A stretch of 64,000 nucleotides of DNA from an uncultured Rhodopila sp. (GCA_903932145.1 CAIZFE010000055.1:1-64000); one strand, 5' to 3'; positions 26,130 to 36,343 are shown, numbered from the stretch's first letter. Numbers and translations are program-made. Notes: generated from the sequence alone by a model not told the origin.

Positions 26130-27109
26130 GGGCGCGGAGCCGTGATGGCCTTCGCCGGGGTTACAACCGGCGCGGCGGCATCGCGGCGCAGGCGATGCTC
26201 GCCCAGGAACAGCAGGATCGGCGCGGCGATGAAGATCGACGACGAGGTGCCGACGACGATTCCGAACAGCATGACCCAGGCGAAGCCGGAAATCGACTCG
26301 CCGCCGAACAGCGCCAGCGGCAGGCTGGCCAGAAACACCGTCATCGAGGTGCCCAGGGTGCGGTTCAGCGTCTCGTTGATCGACAGGTCGATCAGCTCCC
26401 GCAGCGGCATCGACTTGTATTTGCGGAGGTTTTCGCGCACCCGGTCATAGACGACGACCTTGTCGTTGGTGGAATAACCCAACACGGTCAGGATGGCGGC
26501 GACCATCACCAGATCGAATTCGATCCGCGTCAGCGCCAGGAAGCCGATCGCCTTGGTGATATCCAGGATCAAGGTGACAACGGCACCAACCGCAAACTGC
26601 CACTCGAACCGGAACCAGATATACACCAGGATCATCAGCAGGCTGATGCCCAGCGCCATCAGGCCATTGCGGAACAGTTCCGCCGATACGCTGGCGCCGA
26701 CCGCGTCGGTGCGCATGATCCTGGCGCCGGGGATGTTCTTCTCCAGTGCGGATCGCACATGCTCAACCGCCGCCTGGGTCCCCTGTTCGGAGGTTTGCGC
26801 GCCGAGACGGATCAGCACCTCGGACGGATCGCCGAATCGTTGCACGCCCTGGTCGGGAATGTGTTCGGATGCCAGCGCGGCGTGGATTTTCGCGAAATCG
26901 GCGGGACCTTCGGTGCGGACTTCCATCACCACGCCGCCGGAGAAATCGATCCCCAGGTTCAGCCCCGGATAGAAGAACATGACAATCGACGCGGTGGACA
27001 GGATCGCCGAGACGATCAGGCCCAGATAGCGCCCGTTCATGAAACGGTACGTCGTGTTATCGCGGACAATACGGAAACGGGGTTTGATGAACATGTCGAA
27101 CAACCTCAA
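26126..27109 (-). CDS. secF: Protein translocase subunit SecF
   Basis: This 327-residue inner-membrane protein has six predicted transmembrane helices and a first periplasmic loop. The conserved N-terminal FYPGLNLGIDFSGGVVMEVR is present. The RND-like core includes ILTVLGYSTNDKVVVYDRVR, INETLNRTLGTSMTVFLASL and GWVMLFG-like elements. With SecD it uses the proton gradient to assist late steps of Sec-dependent export. Its ATG overlaps the end of secD by 4 bases. Confidence 0.95.
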   Translation of the reverse strand: MRLFDMFIKPRFRIVRDNTTYRFMNGRYLGLIVSAILSTASIVMFFYPGLNLGIDFSGGVVMEVRTEGPADFAKIHAALASEHIPDQGVQRFGDPSEVLIRLGAQTSEQGTQAAVEHVRSALEKNIPGARIMRTDAVGASVSAELFRNGLMALGISLLMILVYIWFRFEWQFAVGAVVTLILDITKAIGFLALTRIEFDLVMVAAILTVLGYSTNDKVVVYDRVRENLRKYKSMPLRELIDLSINETLNRTLGTSMTVFLASLPLALFGGESISGFAWVMLFGIVVGTSSSIFIAAPILLFLGEHRLRRDAAAPVVTPAKAITAPRP

Positions 27110-28683
27110 ACCGGCAGCAGCTTCGGCCGCGTGGTAATATACCAGCGGGAGACCAGCAGGCGGGTCAGCATCCAGGCGGTGAACAGCGACGTGGCGATGC
27201 CGACCGTGATGGTGACAGCGAACCCTTTCACGGGACCGGAGCCAAACACAAACAGCATGACGTGCGCCAGAAACGCCGTCGCATTACTATCGAAAATCGT
27301 GCTGTAGGCTCGGCTGAAGCCATGCTCCAGCGCGGCCAACGGCGGGCGCCCGAGCTTCTGCTCCTCGCGGATACGTTCGTTGATCAGAATGTTGGCATCG
27401 ACCGCCATACCCAGGGTCAGCAGGATTCCCGCCATACCGGGAAGCGTCAGCGTCGCCTGCAACAGCGACATGATCCCCAGCATCAGCAGCAGGTTCACCA
27501 CCAGCGCGAGGTTCGCGATCCAGCCGAACAGGCCATAAAAAACGCCCATGAAGCCAATGACGAACACGAACCCGGCGATCAGCGAGATCGCGCCGGCCTT
27601 GATGCTGTCGGCGCCGAGTTCGGGACCGACGCTGCGTTCCTCGACCACCGTCAACGGCGCCGGCAACGCGCCGGCCCGCAGCAGCACGGACAGATCGTTG
27701 GCGGTGGTGGCGGAGAAAGATCCGCTGATCTGGCCGCGGCCACCGGTAATCGCCTCGCGGATCACCGGCGCGGAGATCACCTTGTCATCCAGCACGATCG
27801 CAAACCGATGGTTCACGTTCGCTCGGCTGATATCGGCGAAACGGCGGGCGCCGACAGAGTTAAATGTAAAGTTCACCACCCAGTCGCCGGATTCGGGACT
27901 GGTGCCGGCGCGCGCGTCGGTCAGGTCGGCCCCGTCGACGTCAATCCGCTTGCGGACGGCGATCTTCTCACCCGGACGGTCCTGCATTTGCAGGAAGTCG
28001 TCACCCGGAGGCGGCGGCGTGCCAGAATTCGCGTTGGCGGTCTCATCGACCAGCCGGAACGTCATATGCGCGGTTTTGCCGATCAACTGCTTGATGCGGT
28101 TGGGATCGCCGATGCCGGGAAGCTGCACGACAATACGGCTTTGGCCCTGGCGGGTGATCTGCGGATCGACCACACCGGTTTCATCGATGCGGCGGCGAAT
28201 GATTTCGATCGACTGGTCAACCGCACCGGTGGCCCGGGCGGACAGAGCCGGAGCCGAGAGCGTCAGGGTGATCGCACCGTCGGGACGCGACTCGACCGCC
28301 ATATCCGGCAAACCGGTCGCGGCATCCGGGCCGACCAGCGGCCGCAAAACGGCCATGGCGGCCTCGGTATTCGCCGGATCTTTCAGACGCAGCAGCACGC
28401 GGGTCTGGTCGGGTTGCACGTCCAGAGCCTGATAGATGATCCGGCCCGGCCGCAACGCCTGACGCACCCCGTCCGCGAGGCTGTCGAGGCGCTCTTTCAG
28501 GACCGCCTTCATATCGACCTCCAGAAGCAGATAGCTGCCGCCGCGCAGGTCGAGACCCAGGTGAACGGTATGCCAGGGCATCCAGGCAGCGGGCGCCGGA
28601 AACAGGTTCGGCACCCCGAGGAGCATTCCAAGCAAGCAGGCGCCCAGGATGAGCGTGGCCTTCATACGACTAAAATACATCAT
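27106..28683 (-). CDS. secD: Protein translocase subunit SecD
   Basis: This 525-residue RND-type protein has an N-terminal helix, LDLRGGSYLLLEVD near residue 45, a P1 periplasmic region and RIVVQLPGIGDPNRIK. The membrane core contains the family loop MAVDANILINERIREE. It pairs with SecF in the SecDF accessory complex. In most genomes yajC precedes secD; here the upstream gene on the same strand encodes an uncharacterised 277-residue protein instead, 112 bases away. The start begins MMYFSRMKATLILG. Confidence 0.95.
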   Translation of the reverse strand: MMYFSRMKATLILGACLLGMLLGVPNLFPAPAAWMPWHTVHLGLDLRGGSYLLLEVDMKAVLKERLDSLADGVRQALRPGRIIYQALDVQPDQTRVLLRLKDPANTEAAMAVLRPLVGPDAATGLPDMAVESRPDGAITLTLSAPALSARATGAVDQSIEIIRRRIDETGVVDPQITRQGQSRIVVQLPGIGDPNRIKQLIGKTAHMTFRLVDETANANSGTPPPPGDDFLQMQDRPGEKIAVRKRIDVDGADLTDARAGTSPESGDWVVNFTFNSVGARRFADISRANVNHRFAIVLDDKVISAPVIREAITGGRGQISGSFSATTANDLSVLLRAGALPAPLTVVEERSVGPELGADSIKAGAISLIAGFVFVIGFMGVFYGLFGWIANLALVVNLLLMLGIMSLLQATLTLPGMAGILLTLGMAVDANILINERIREEQKLGRPPLAALEHGFSRAYSTIFDSNATAFLAHVMLFVFGSGPVKGFAVTITVGIATSLFTAWMLTRLLVSRWYITTRPKLLPV

Positions 28684-28795
28684 CTCTTACGCGCGGGGCT
28701 CCCGGACACCGTGCCGTTCGTTCGGCGCGGTCCTATGCGCTGTGGAACCCGGGATTGTCCAGTGGTTGAACACTCTGACCGGTTCGGCGCGGTCT

Positions 28796-29629
28796 TCAGC
28801 GCCTTTTCGATGGCATCCTGAAAACCGCGCCGCCGGACTGGAGACCCGGCCCCGGATTGCCGGACAAGAGGTCGCGGGCACAGCTATTCATTGCGGCGGC
28901 CTTCATGCTGGCCAAATGGCGTTCGGCGGGCGGCAGGGTGTGCAGGCCACCGGTCAATTCTCCTGCCACGGTGGTCATCGCGGCCGCCCATATCGCATCG
29001 AGCTCCTGTGGAGAGATCGAACCGGCATCTGGCGCGGGGGGCGTATGCGGTGAGAGCGCGGCATCGGAGTCCGGGGTCGCCCGCGGGGTCCGAGCGGCTG
29101 CCGAAGCCGCGGACGGAACGCGGGGAGACACTTTGGCCGGGGTCGTCATGAGATTTTGCATTTCCGCCGGGTCATCCAGTCCAACAGCCGGTTCGGCGGC
29201 GGCCTCAGCGGGGGCTTTATTCGGATCGCCTCGCGTCGCGGGATCGTTTGAAACCTCAGCGTAAACTCCGACCACTGCCAGTGCGCGGCGATTCCGTTCG
29301 GCGGAGCGGTGGCATGCGATGGCGTTACTACGTAATCGCAGCGTCATATTCAACGTAAGGTTGTCCGTCATAGACTGGCTGAGCGAGCCCAGAGCCGCCA
29401 GACCGAACCCGACGATCTGCGCGACGGTGAGCAAATCGGCCTGCGTGCGGATGCGGTATTCGCTTATCGCCTCGGCTGCCGCCATCCGGGCAAAGGCAAC
29501 ATTGCCGCCGCCAAGGGCGAGAAACATGGGCGCCAGCAACGTGACAATCAGGTTGAAAAGCATGTCAGAGGGGTGGTGGGTGCACGCGTCGTCGGCATCT
29601 AGGGTCGGTTGGTTGATGGTTGAGGTCAT
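28796..29629 (-). CDS. Hypothetical protein with low-complexity Ala/Pro region
   Basis: This 277-residue protein has an N-terminal domain (about 20-120) with hydrophobic stretches (MLFNLIVTLLAPMFLALGGG, VAQIVGFGLAALGSL) that could be membrane-associated. It has NVAFARMAAAEAISEYRI, and MTDNLTLNMTLRLRSNA with CHRSAERNRRAL. A disordered Ala/Pro-rich linker (about 130-215) leads to a short C-terminal block (LDAIWAAAMTTVAGEL, LASMKAAAMNSCARDLL). I recognise no family, though similar proteins seem to occur in Acetobacteraceae. It is upstream of secD on the same strand. Confidence in its being a gene comes from consistent codon use and length. Confidence 0.65.
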   Translation of the reverse strand: MTSTINQPTLDADDACTHHPSDMLFNLIVTLLAPMFLALGGGNVAFARMAAAEAISEYRIRTQADLLTVAQIVGFGLAALGSLSQSMTDNLTLNMTLRLRSNAIACHRSAERNRRALAVVGVYAEVSNDPATRGDPNKAPAEAAAEPAVGLDDPAEMQNLMTTPAKVSPRVPSAASAAARTPRATPDSDAALSPHTPPAPDAGSISPQELDAIWAAAMTTVAGELTGGLHTLPPAERHLASMKAAAMNSCARDLLSGNPGPGLQSGGAVFRMPSKRR

Positions 29630-30436
29630 GCCGTTTGGCTTCCGGTAGGGGAAGCCTGCTTCTACCGTAGGTTGCTGGTCGTTGTCAAGTTTTGTTTCCT
29701 ATGTGTTCCACCATCATCCCGCAGCTTGCCCGGGACCACTGACCGTGCCCCGGGAGAACGAATCGAGGTTGATTTGCGTAGGCGACGCCACGGGATGACT
29801 GCGTCAGGCGAAAACCGTTTCCCGTCGTCATGGTCCGCCTGGTCCGCATAGGCGATAAGATGGGGCCAGGCGCGATGTCGCCTGGTTTGCTGTCCAACCG
29901 ACTGATTCGGCCGGTGCGCTGCGCGTCAGCGTCAACAGGTCGGGCCGTTATTGAGCGCGGCAAAGGACTTCACGCAGAGGCCGCCGAGCGTGGCGCACAG
30001 CGCGGCAGAGAAGAATTTCATGCGATCTCGTCCGATTGTCCTGGCCGCCGCGCAACAAACCTTACCAGAATGACTTCAGTAACTCGGCAATGAACTGACG
30101 GTCCAAAGGTCTTCCCTGCGCGCTCTGCGCCAGAGCTCGGCGACCTCTGCGTGTTGAAAGATCGGTCAGGCGCCGGCCCGACGATGATTGGTGGATGATA
30201 TCCATCCGCACTTCCGGCGACATCGCAACAAAAAATTCTACTTCACCGCAAGACCATGTCGAAATTTTCACACGCCTGCCCGCCCCGGCCATGACGGAGA
30301 CTGCAAAGCCACGTTCAACAAATGACATTCGCGGTCGATCGCTGTTGCGCGCCTGTCCGGATTGTCCGGGCCACGAAATCGGCGTCGCCTTAACGTGGCA
30401 CCACTTCGGGCGGTTCATGAGGATGTCCGGTATGGA
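29630..30436. other. 807-base intergenic region rich in repeats
   Basis: No gene is supported. The stretch holds fragments of the palindromic family (around 29825 and 30340-30372) and an inverted pair of another repeat, listed separately. Short frames here have compositions expected from GC bias. Confidence 0.55.
29969..30155. repeat. Inverted pair of a CACGCAGAGG intergenic repeat
   Basis: The sequence at 29970-30016 (CACGCAGAGG, then CGCCGAGCG and GGCGCACAGCGCG) recurs in inverse orientation at about 30111-30155, where the complement reads CACGCAGAGGTCGCCGAG then CTGGCGCAGAGCGCG. The arms are about 45 bases long and imperfect. Such CGCAGAGG-rich units are common intergenic repeats; no coding role is seen. 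Confidence 0.6.
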
Positions 30437-31441
30437 TCACCGGCCGGCCACGGTCGCGTCCCACCAGGGGCAAACACCGCTGAGCTTATGATAATTACCC
30501 TCCACCACCTGGATCGGCGCTCGGCGTCCCTCGGGCGGTGGCGGCGGCGTGTGGTCCGGCGGCGGCACATGGTCGCCGGCGACGGATCGCATCAGCCCGT
30601 CATGGCCCCAGAAACTGGCAAGCGTGGTCATTTCCTCCGGCTGATGCGCCGGCACGTCGATTTCGCGGGCGCCCCACCCGTATTCGACCAGGAAATTCGA
30701 CGGCGTGCGCATGTAGAACGAGGTCATGTAATCGTTGTGATGCCGCCCGAGCGTCACCGCGACCCGATTCTCGACACCCAGAGCCCGGTCGAAGCCCTGC
30801 CCGACATCGTCCAGAGAATACAGCTCCATCATAAAATGATGCATGCCAAGCCGGGGGTGCTCGAACAACGCGACGCTGTGATGGCGCGGGTTCACATGCA
30901 GGAAGGCGGCCTTGACCGGATTCCGCATGAAGTCGCTGATCCGAAAACCGAGCAGGTCCTGGTAGAACGCCAGGGCGATGTCGAAATCCGCGACCATCAG
31001 CACCGCGTGGCCCATTCCAAGCGCGCCCGCCCGGAATCCCGAAATCGCCCGGGTTGGCGTGAACGGCTCCTCCGCCAGCATCGGGCTGTGAAACGCTTCC
31101 AGCCGGTTACCGTCGGGATCGCGGAAAGAAATCAGACCGCCGACAAACCGCTGGCCGGCCAAAGTCGCCGGTTCGTGCCGCACAGCGACACCGGCCGCAT
31201 CAAGCGTCGCCGCGAGGGCATCCAACGAGGCGGCATCCGCGACCTCCCATCCGAAATAGCGTTCGGCGCCGGAGCCGTCCTGATCGACGATCAGCCGCTG
31301 CCGCCGGTCGTCCATGCGGAATGTTCGGTAGGAGGTGGTTGTATCGACCGGCTGCAAACCAAGCTGGTCTGTGGCGAAGGCAGACCAGTCATCAACATTC
31401 GATGCTGCGATGCCAATGTAGCCGAGCGCCTGCACTGCCAT
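30437..31441 (-). CDS. VOC-family extradiol dioxygenase-like protein
   Basis: This 334-residue two-module vicinal-oxygen-chelate protein has an N-terminal module opening ALGYIGIAASNVDDW and closing FRDPDGNRLEAFHSP. The second module opens GMGHAVLMVADFDIALAFY. It supplies the likely Fe(II) ligands: His in GMGHAV, His in LGMHHFMMEL and Glu in FLVEYGWG. This layout matches type I extradiol ring-cleavage enzymes such as BphC, which open catechols or dihydroxybiphenyls. The C-terminal tail has a proline run (PPPDHTPPPPPEG). The ATG at 31441 has a GGGAGGG site. No other ring-degradation gene is adjacent, so the substrate is open. Confidence 0.82.
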   Translation of the reverse strand: MAVQALGYIGIAASNVDDWSAFATDQLGLQPVDTTTSYRTFRMDDRRQRLIVDQDGSGAERYFGWEVADAASLDALAATLDAAGVAVRHEPATLAGQRFVGGLISFRDPDGNRLEAFHSPMLAEEPFTPTRAISGFRAGALGMGHAVLMVADFDIALAFYQDLLGFRISDFMRNPVKAAFLHVNPRHHSVALFEHPRLGMHHFMMELYSLDDVGQGFDRALGVENRVAVTLGRHHNDYMTSFYMRTPSNFLVEYGWGAREIDVPAHQPEEMTTLASFWGHDGLMRSVAGDHVPPPDHTPPPPPEGRRAPIQVVEGNYHKLSGVCPWWDATVAGR

Positions 31442-31841
31442 GATCTCACCCTCCCGCTTAAACCCACCTGTATTCCCGGTTGCGAAGAAGGCTACCGAAA
31501 ACATAGACGGGGTGACAATCACAGTCTATTTTGCGGCTTGAGCATTCGGTGAACGTGTCAGCAACACGTGCCAGCAACGTGATTTCGTCCGAGAATGGCT
31601 CGGCCGCGTTCGCGGCAGCCCGTGTTTGTGGCGAACGAGGCGTGATGGAGGATCATGCGCCCTGGATGCACCCTGCGTGGACCCCAGCCCCGGAAAATTC
31701 GCATCTTGCCGACAAACATTAGCCAGGGTGTCACGGATAGGTGATATCGCGGTCATATCTACTGAAACCTGAAGCTGTCATAGCCACGCGATTGCATTGT
31801 GCTGCTCAAACGCTGATAGGAAAGCAGGTTGATCGGCCTGC
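31442..31841. other. Divergent intergenic region
   Basis: This 400-base region lies between the VOC-family gene (minus) and the second hybrid kinase (plus). It should hold both promoters. No repeat or gene stands out; the AT content rises near 31500-31540 and 31740-31800. Confidence 0.4.
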
Positions 31842-34800
31842 GTGAGGACGGATTTGAGCCTGCTTGGTCGCCTGTTACTGGTCGTCACCGCCGCTATCGT
31901 TCCGGCCGTGGCGTTCCACGCCTATACAGCCAATCAGGCGATCGAGGCCCGCCGCGAACTCGTCAGGGTTGAGTCGCTGCGCCTGTTGAGTATCGTCAAC
32001 GCCGAGCAGTTGCGGATCATCGAAGGGGCCGAGCGGACGCTCGATGGTTTCAATGCCGCACTTGAGGTCCTCGGCGATCGCCCGGAGTCGTGCCACCAGC
32101 TTCTCTTCAACGTCGTGCAACAGGCGCCGCGTTACAAGAATGCGGGCGTCATTGGGCTGGACGGGCGCCTGACTTGTTCAGCCATGCCGAATACTGTCGG
32201 TACCGACCTTTCTGATCGAACGTATGTTCAGGATGCGTTACGGACCGGCCACCTCGTCGTCGGCGAATACATGATAGGCCGAGTGGCACCCCAGCCGCTT
32301 TTTGTGATCGCCAAGCCGTTCCGCGATTCGCTTGGTCAGATCTCTGGGATTCTCGAGGTGAGTCTGAGCCTGGAATGGCTGGGCCAACAGCTCGCCGCAC
32401 TTCCGTTGCCGGATTTTGCGCACGTCCGAATCGCCGACCGCAATGGAAATCTGCTTGCCGCCCTTCGCGCGCCGGGCAGCGTGGTCGGCCGGCGTATCCC
32501 CGCGGCAAACGATTTCAGCCTGGAAGGCGATCAGCCGGGGATAAAGGCCGGTGTCACGTGGTCCGGCCGCCCGCTTATCATGGCCTACGCACCGCCCGGA
32601 CGCGAGCGGAACAGGTTTGCGATTGCCGTATCCGTCGATCCTGAAATCGCCTTCGCCGGTGTCGCGAAGGCCGACCGCATGGAGCTCACGCTGCTCGTCG
32701 CCGGGGGCGTTTTGGCACTGGCACTCACCGCCCTGCTCGGCAACCAACTGATCCGCCGTCCGGCCACGGAGTTGTTGCGGGCAGCGGAAAACTGGCGCAG
32801 CGGCGCGTTGCACTTCCGCACCAGACTAAAATGGGATCGCGCCGAATTCGGCCGGATCGCCGCCGCCTTGGATGACATGGCCGAGACACTCGAGGCTCGG
32901 AAGCACGCGGTCGAAACGGCACTGGAAAGCACGACCGACGCGGTTCTGGTTTTCAATCGTACCTGGCGTCTGACCTACTTTAACCAGCGCGCACTGGCGC
33001 TGACCGACGGTCGTGACCTGGTCGGGCAATTGTTTTGGGATGAATTCCCGCAGTTGCAGGGAACGGCGTTCGCCGATCAATGCAAAACAGCCATGGCAAC
33101 CGGCGTACCGGCGAGGATTGAGACCCCATGGAACGAGTCCATCCAACACTGCAACGTCATGGCCTATCCGGCCTCCGGCGGCCTTACGCTCTATATCCGC
33201 GACATCACCGAGGAACGCCGTGTCGCCGCCGCACTGCATGACAGCGAGGGGCGCCTGGACCTTGCGCGTGAGGCCGCGGGCGTCGGCTTCTTTGAATTCG
33301 ACCTCGCCACCGAGGTGGCCGTCTGGTCGGAACAAAAATACCGCTTGCATGGGCTGGAGCCGGGGACAGGCGGCGTCGATTACAAAACCTTTGCAAAGAC
33401 GATCCACCCCGAGGACCAGGATCGCATGACGACCACGATACGGTCCGAAATGATCCCTGGCCGCAGTTATGGTTCGGAATTTCGTGTGGTTTGGCCCAAT
33501 GGAGAGGTGCATTGGCTGCTCACCCGGGCCGGCGTCGGTCTTCACGCAGACGGACAAGTCTACCGTACGGTCGGCATCACCATGGACATCACCGAACTGA
33601 AGCGTCTTGAAGAAGCCTTGCGGGAAAGCGAAGGCCGGCTGCAACTGGCGCAGGAAGCAGCGGGCCTGGGGATCGCCGACCTCGACCTTGTGCACGGGGC
33701 GTACGTGTGGACGGATCAGCAATGGCGCCTGCTCGGCCTGGAGCCAGGGCTGGAACCGCCGACCCTGGCTATTTGGCTCTCGGCCATACATCCGGATGAC
33801 CGGCCCGCGGTCATCGCGCTCCGAGAGGCAGCCTTTAATGATAACAAGATAACGTCCGACCGGGAATATCGCGTTGTCTGGCCGGACGGCTCGGAGCATT
33901 GGCTGCGGGTCCGGGCCAAGATGCTCCTCGGACCGGACAGTCGGCCGGCGCGCCGGATTGTTGCGTCGTTCGATGTTACCGAAAGCCGCGAGAACGAAGC
34001 GGCCTTGCGCCGTCTGACCGAGGAACTGGAGCAGCGGGTGGAGCAGGAGATCGCCGCCCGCGAGGCCGCCCAGGCCCGCGCGGCGCAGGCGGAACGGATG
34101 CAGGCGCTGGGTCAACTCGCCGGGGGTATCGCGCACGACGTCAACAACGTGCTGCAGGCGGTGTCCGGCGCCTTGACCATGATCGATCGGCGGACAGCCG
34201 ATGCGGGCGCGATTCATCGCCTGGTCAGGCTCGGCACCGAAGCCACCGATCGTGGCGCGTCGATTACCCGCCGCTTGCTCACTTTCGGCCGTCAGGCTGC
34301 CCTCTCGGTCGAGGTGGTAAACGTGCCGGTGCTGTTGCGGGATCTGCACGAGATGCTGGCCCCCGCGCTGGGCGCCCTGATCGAAATGACGATCGGGTTG
34401 CCTGAGACCCTGCCGGGGGTGATGGCTGACAAGCGGCAATTGGAAACCGTGCTGGTGAACCTGGCAACGAATGCGCGCGATGCGATGCCGGCGGGTGGGC
34501 GACTGATCATCGCGGCGGAAAGCCAAACCGTATCCGCGCCGCGGAAGCCGCTCGAGCCGCACCTTGAGCCCGGATGCTATGTACGGATCAGCGTGACGGA
34601 TACCGGCGGCGGCATGAAGGCCGATATCCTGGCGCGGTGCCGGGAGCCGTTCTTTACGACCAAGGAAGTTGGTGCCGGCACCGGCCTGGGGCTGCCGATG
34701 GCATATAGTTTCGCGGACCAGTCAGGCGGCGCGCTGGATGTCGAAAGCCAGCCGGGACAGGGCACCACGGTTACGCTGTGGTTGCCGGTGGCAGTCGCCG

Positions 34801-35282
34801 AGACAGCCGCGGCTGCCGAACCTGTCATCGAAGGAGCGTCCGCAGGGGCGCCAGCGCCGTCAAAGGCACTGTCAGTGCTGGTGGTCGATGACGAGGCAAC
34901 GATCCGGGAGATTATCGCGGAGTATCTCGAAGAGGCCGGCTACAGCGTGCTGCGGGCCGACAACGGGGCCAATGCGCTGGCGCTGATCGATGACGGACGA
35001 ACGGTGGATGCTCTGATCACGGATTTGACCATGCCGGGGATGGACGGATTGGCGGTGATACGCGCGATGCGCGAGAGGCATCCGCGGCTGCCCTGTATCC
35101 TGTTGACCGGGTATGCGGGCGACGACACGGCGTTGGCACTGGGGCGCTCCATGGACGGCGCGGTTGCGGTGCTTCGGAAACCGGTAACCTACGTCCAGCT
35201 TCTTGATCGTCTCGGCGCGATATTGGCCATCAGTGGGGAGGATGAATCAAAAGCCGTCAAAATGGTGACCGCCGTCGCGTGA
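31842..35282 (+). CDS. Membrane-bound hybrid sensor histidine kinase (Cache-HAMP-PAS-HK-REC)
   Basis: This 1146-residue kinase has an N-terminal transmembrane helix (about 8-28) and an extracytoplasmic double-Cache-like sensor (about 30-280, with GVIGLDGRLTCSAMPN and LSDRTYVQDALRTG). A second helix (about 282-302) leads to a HAMP-like linker, three PAS modules (about 350-450, 465-590 and 600-720), and a coiled coil (LEQRVEQEIAAREAAQARAA). The HisKA has His765 in GGIAHDVNNVLQ, the HATPase has DTGGGM and GTGLGLPM, and the C-terminal receiver has Asp1061 in ITDLTMPGMDG. The start is a GTG at 31842. The partner regulator is not adjacent. Confidence 0.92.
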   Translation: MRTDLSLLGRLLLVVTAAIVPAVAFHAYTANQAIEARRELVRVESLRLLSIVNAEQLRIIEGAERTLDGFNAALEVLGDRPESCHQLLFNVVQQAPRYKNAGVIGLDGRLTCSAMPNTVGTDLSDRTYVQDALRTGHLVVGEYMIGRVAPQPLFVIAKPFRDSLGQISGILEVSLSLEWLGQQLAALPLPDFAHVRIADRNGNLLAALRAPGSVVGRRIPAANDFSLEGDQPGIKAGVTWSGRPLIMAYAPPGRERNRFAIAVSVDPEIAFAGVAKADRMELTLLVAGGVLALALTALLGNQLIRRPATELLRAAENWRSGALHFRTRLKWDRAEFGRIAAALDDMAETLEARKHAVETALESTTDAVLVFNRTWRLTYFNQRALALTDGRDLVGQLFWDEFPQLQGTAFADQCKTAMATGVPARIETPWNESIQHCNVMAYPASGGLTLYIRDITEERRVAAALHDSEGRLDLAREAAGVGFFEFDLATEVAVWSEQKYRLHGLEPGTGGVDYKTFAKTIHPEDQDRMTTTIRSEMIPGRSYGSEFRVVWPNGEVHWLLTRAGVGLHADGQVYRTVGITMDITELKRLEEALRESEGRLQLAQEAAGLGIADLDLVHGAYVWTDQQWRLLGLEPGLEPPTLAIWLSAIHPDDRPAVIALREAAFNDNKITSDREYRVVWPDGSEHWLRVRAKMLLGPDSRPARRIVASFDVTESRENEAALRRLTEELEQRVEQEIAAREAAQARAAQAERMQALGQLAGGIAHDVNNVLQAVSGALTMIDRRTADAGAIHRLVRLGTEATDRGASITRRLLTFGRQAALSVEVVNVPVLLRDLHEMLAPALGALIEMTIGLPETLPGVMADKRQLETVLVNLATNARDAMPAGGRLIIAAESQTVSAPRKPLEPHLEPGCYVRISVTDTGGGMKADILARCREPFFTTKEVGAGTGLGLPMAYSFADQSGGALDVESQPGQGTTVTLWLPVAVAETAAAAEPVIEGASAGAPAPSKALSVLVVDDEATIREIIAEYLEEAGYSVLRADNGANALALIDDGRTVDALITDLTMPGMDGLAVIRAMRERHPRLPCILLTGYAGDDTALALGRSMDGAVAVLRKPVTYVQLLDRLGAILAISGEDESKAVKMVTAVA

Positions 35283-35314
35283 AACGAATGGGGTCCGCGT
35301 CCGGATTCCGACTG

Positions 35315-36217
35315 CTACCCCTGCTTCGGCCCGTTCCACCCCTCCGACAGCGGATGATGCTCTTCCACCACCTGCCGCAGCCGCTCGGTTTGCACATGCG
35401 TGTAAATCTGCACGGTCGAGATATCAGCGTGCCCCAACAGCATCTGCAGGCTGCGCAAATCCGCCCCGCGCGCCAGCATGTGCGAGGCGAACGAATGCCG
35501 CAGCACATGGGGGGACACCCGCGCCGGGTCCAACCCCGCCTCCAGAGCGATCTGCTTCAGCAGCAGAAAGAAAGCCTGCCGCGTCAGCGGCTGTTTCGGA
35601 TCGCGCCCCGGGAACAACCACCGGCTGTGGACCTCGGTTGCCGCCAGCAGCGCCGCCGCCGCCTCTTTCGCCGCGGACGACAGCGGCACCATGCGTTCCT
35701 TGTTGCCCTTGCCCTTGATGATCATGACGTCCGCCTTCGCGCCCAGCGCCGAACGCGGCAGCGACAGCAACTCCGAAACCCGCATGCCGGTGGCATAGAG
35801 CAGTTCCAGCGCCGCCCGGCCCAAGACCCCGGTGCGGCCAGGTTTTCGGGTCGCCGCCTCCAGCAGCGCATCGACCTCCGATTCGGCCAAAAACTTCGGC
35901 AGCGGCTGCGGCAGGCGCGGGGTATCGAGATGGCTGGTCGGATCGTCCTCGCGCACCCCTTCGCGCAGCAGGAACAGGTGGAACTGGCGGAGCGCGGATA
36001 ACCGTCGTGCCGAGGTGCGGGCGGAGAGGCCGCGGCCGTGAAGCGACGCCATATAAGACTGGCATGTGACCGCGTCCGCTCCGGCGGCCGCACAGCCCTG
36101 GCCGGCCGCGTATTCGGCGAATTCGCCCAGGTCCAACGTGTAGGCCGCGATCGTGTTGGCGGCGGCGCCGCGCTCAACCGTCAGCATCTCCAGGAAGGCA
36201 TCGACTTTCGGGTCCAT
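35315..36217 (-). CDS. xerD: Site-specific tyrosine recombinase XerD
   Basis: This 300-residue recombinase has an N-terminal SAM-like domain (FLEMLTVERGAAANTIAAY). The catalytic domain has Arg in YATGMRVSELLSL, the HVLRHSFASHML box, LGHADISTVQIYTHV with the terminal tyrosine, and a Lys in KGKGNKERMVPLSS. XerD with XerC resolves chromosome dimers at dif near division. The gene follows a small membrane-protein gene on the same strand and is convergent with the hybrid kinase gene (32 bases apart). Confidence 0.94.
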   Translation of the reverse strand: MDPKVDAFLEMLTVERGAAANTIAAYTLDLGEFAEYAAGQGCAAAGADAVTCQSYMASLHGRGLSARTSARRLSALRQFHLFLLREGVREDDPTSHLDTPRLPQPLPKFLAESEVDALLEAATRKPGRTGVLGRAALELLYATGMRVSELLSLPRSALGAKADVMIIKGKGNKERMVPLSSAAKEAAAALLAATEVHSRWLFPGRDPKQPLTRQAFFLLLKQIALEAGLDPARVSPHVLRHSFASHMLARGADLRSLQMLLGHADISTVQIYTHVQTERLRQVVEEHHPLSEGWNGPKQG

Positions 36218-36343
36218 CTAGCCGCCAGGACCGGACAAATCCCGCCGCATCAACGTCACGTCATGTCCCCGGTGGGCGGATTGTCGCGGATCTTGCAAGG
36301 CCTGCTGCATCTTTCGGCCGTCACTTTCCACCGAATTAGCCGG

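Noticed and set aside
27262-28821. 519-codon plus-strand frame opposite secD
   Set aside because: Antisense shadow with Gln/His/Arg bias and no family resemblance; secD on the minus strand is certain.
30062-30418. 118-codon minus-strand frame in the repeat-rich gap
   Set aside because: It runs through fragments of two intergenic repeat families and has no recognisable domain.
32826-34562. 578-codon minus-strand frame inside the second hybrid kinase
   Set aside because: Composition typical of a shadow frame; the kinase domains are intact on the plus strand.
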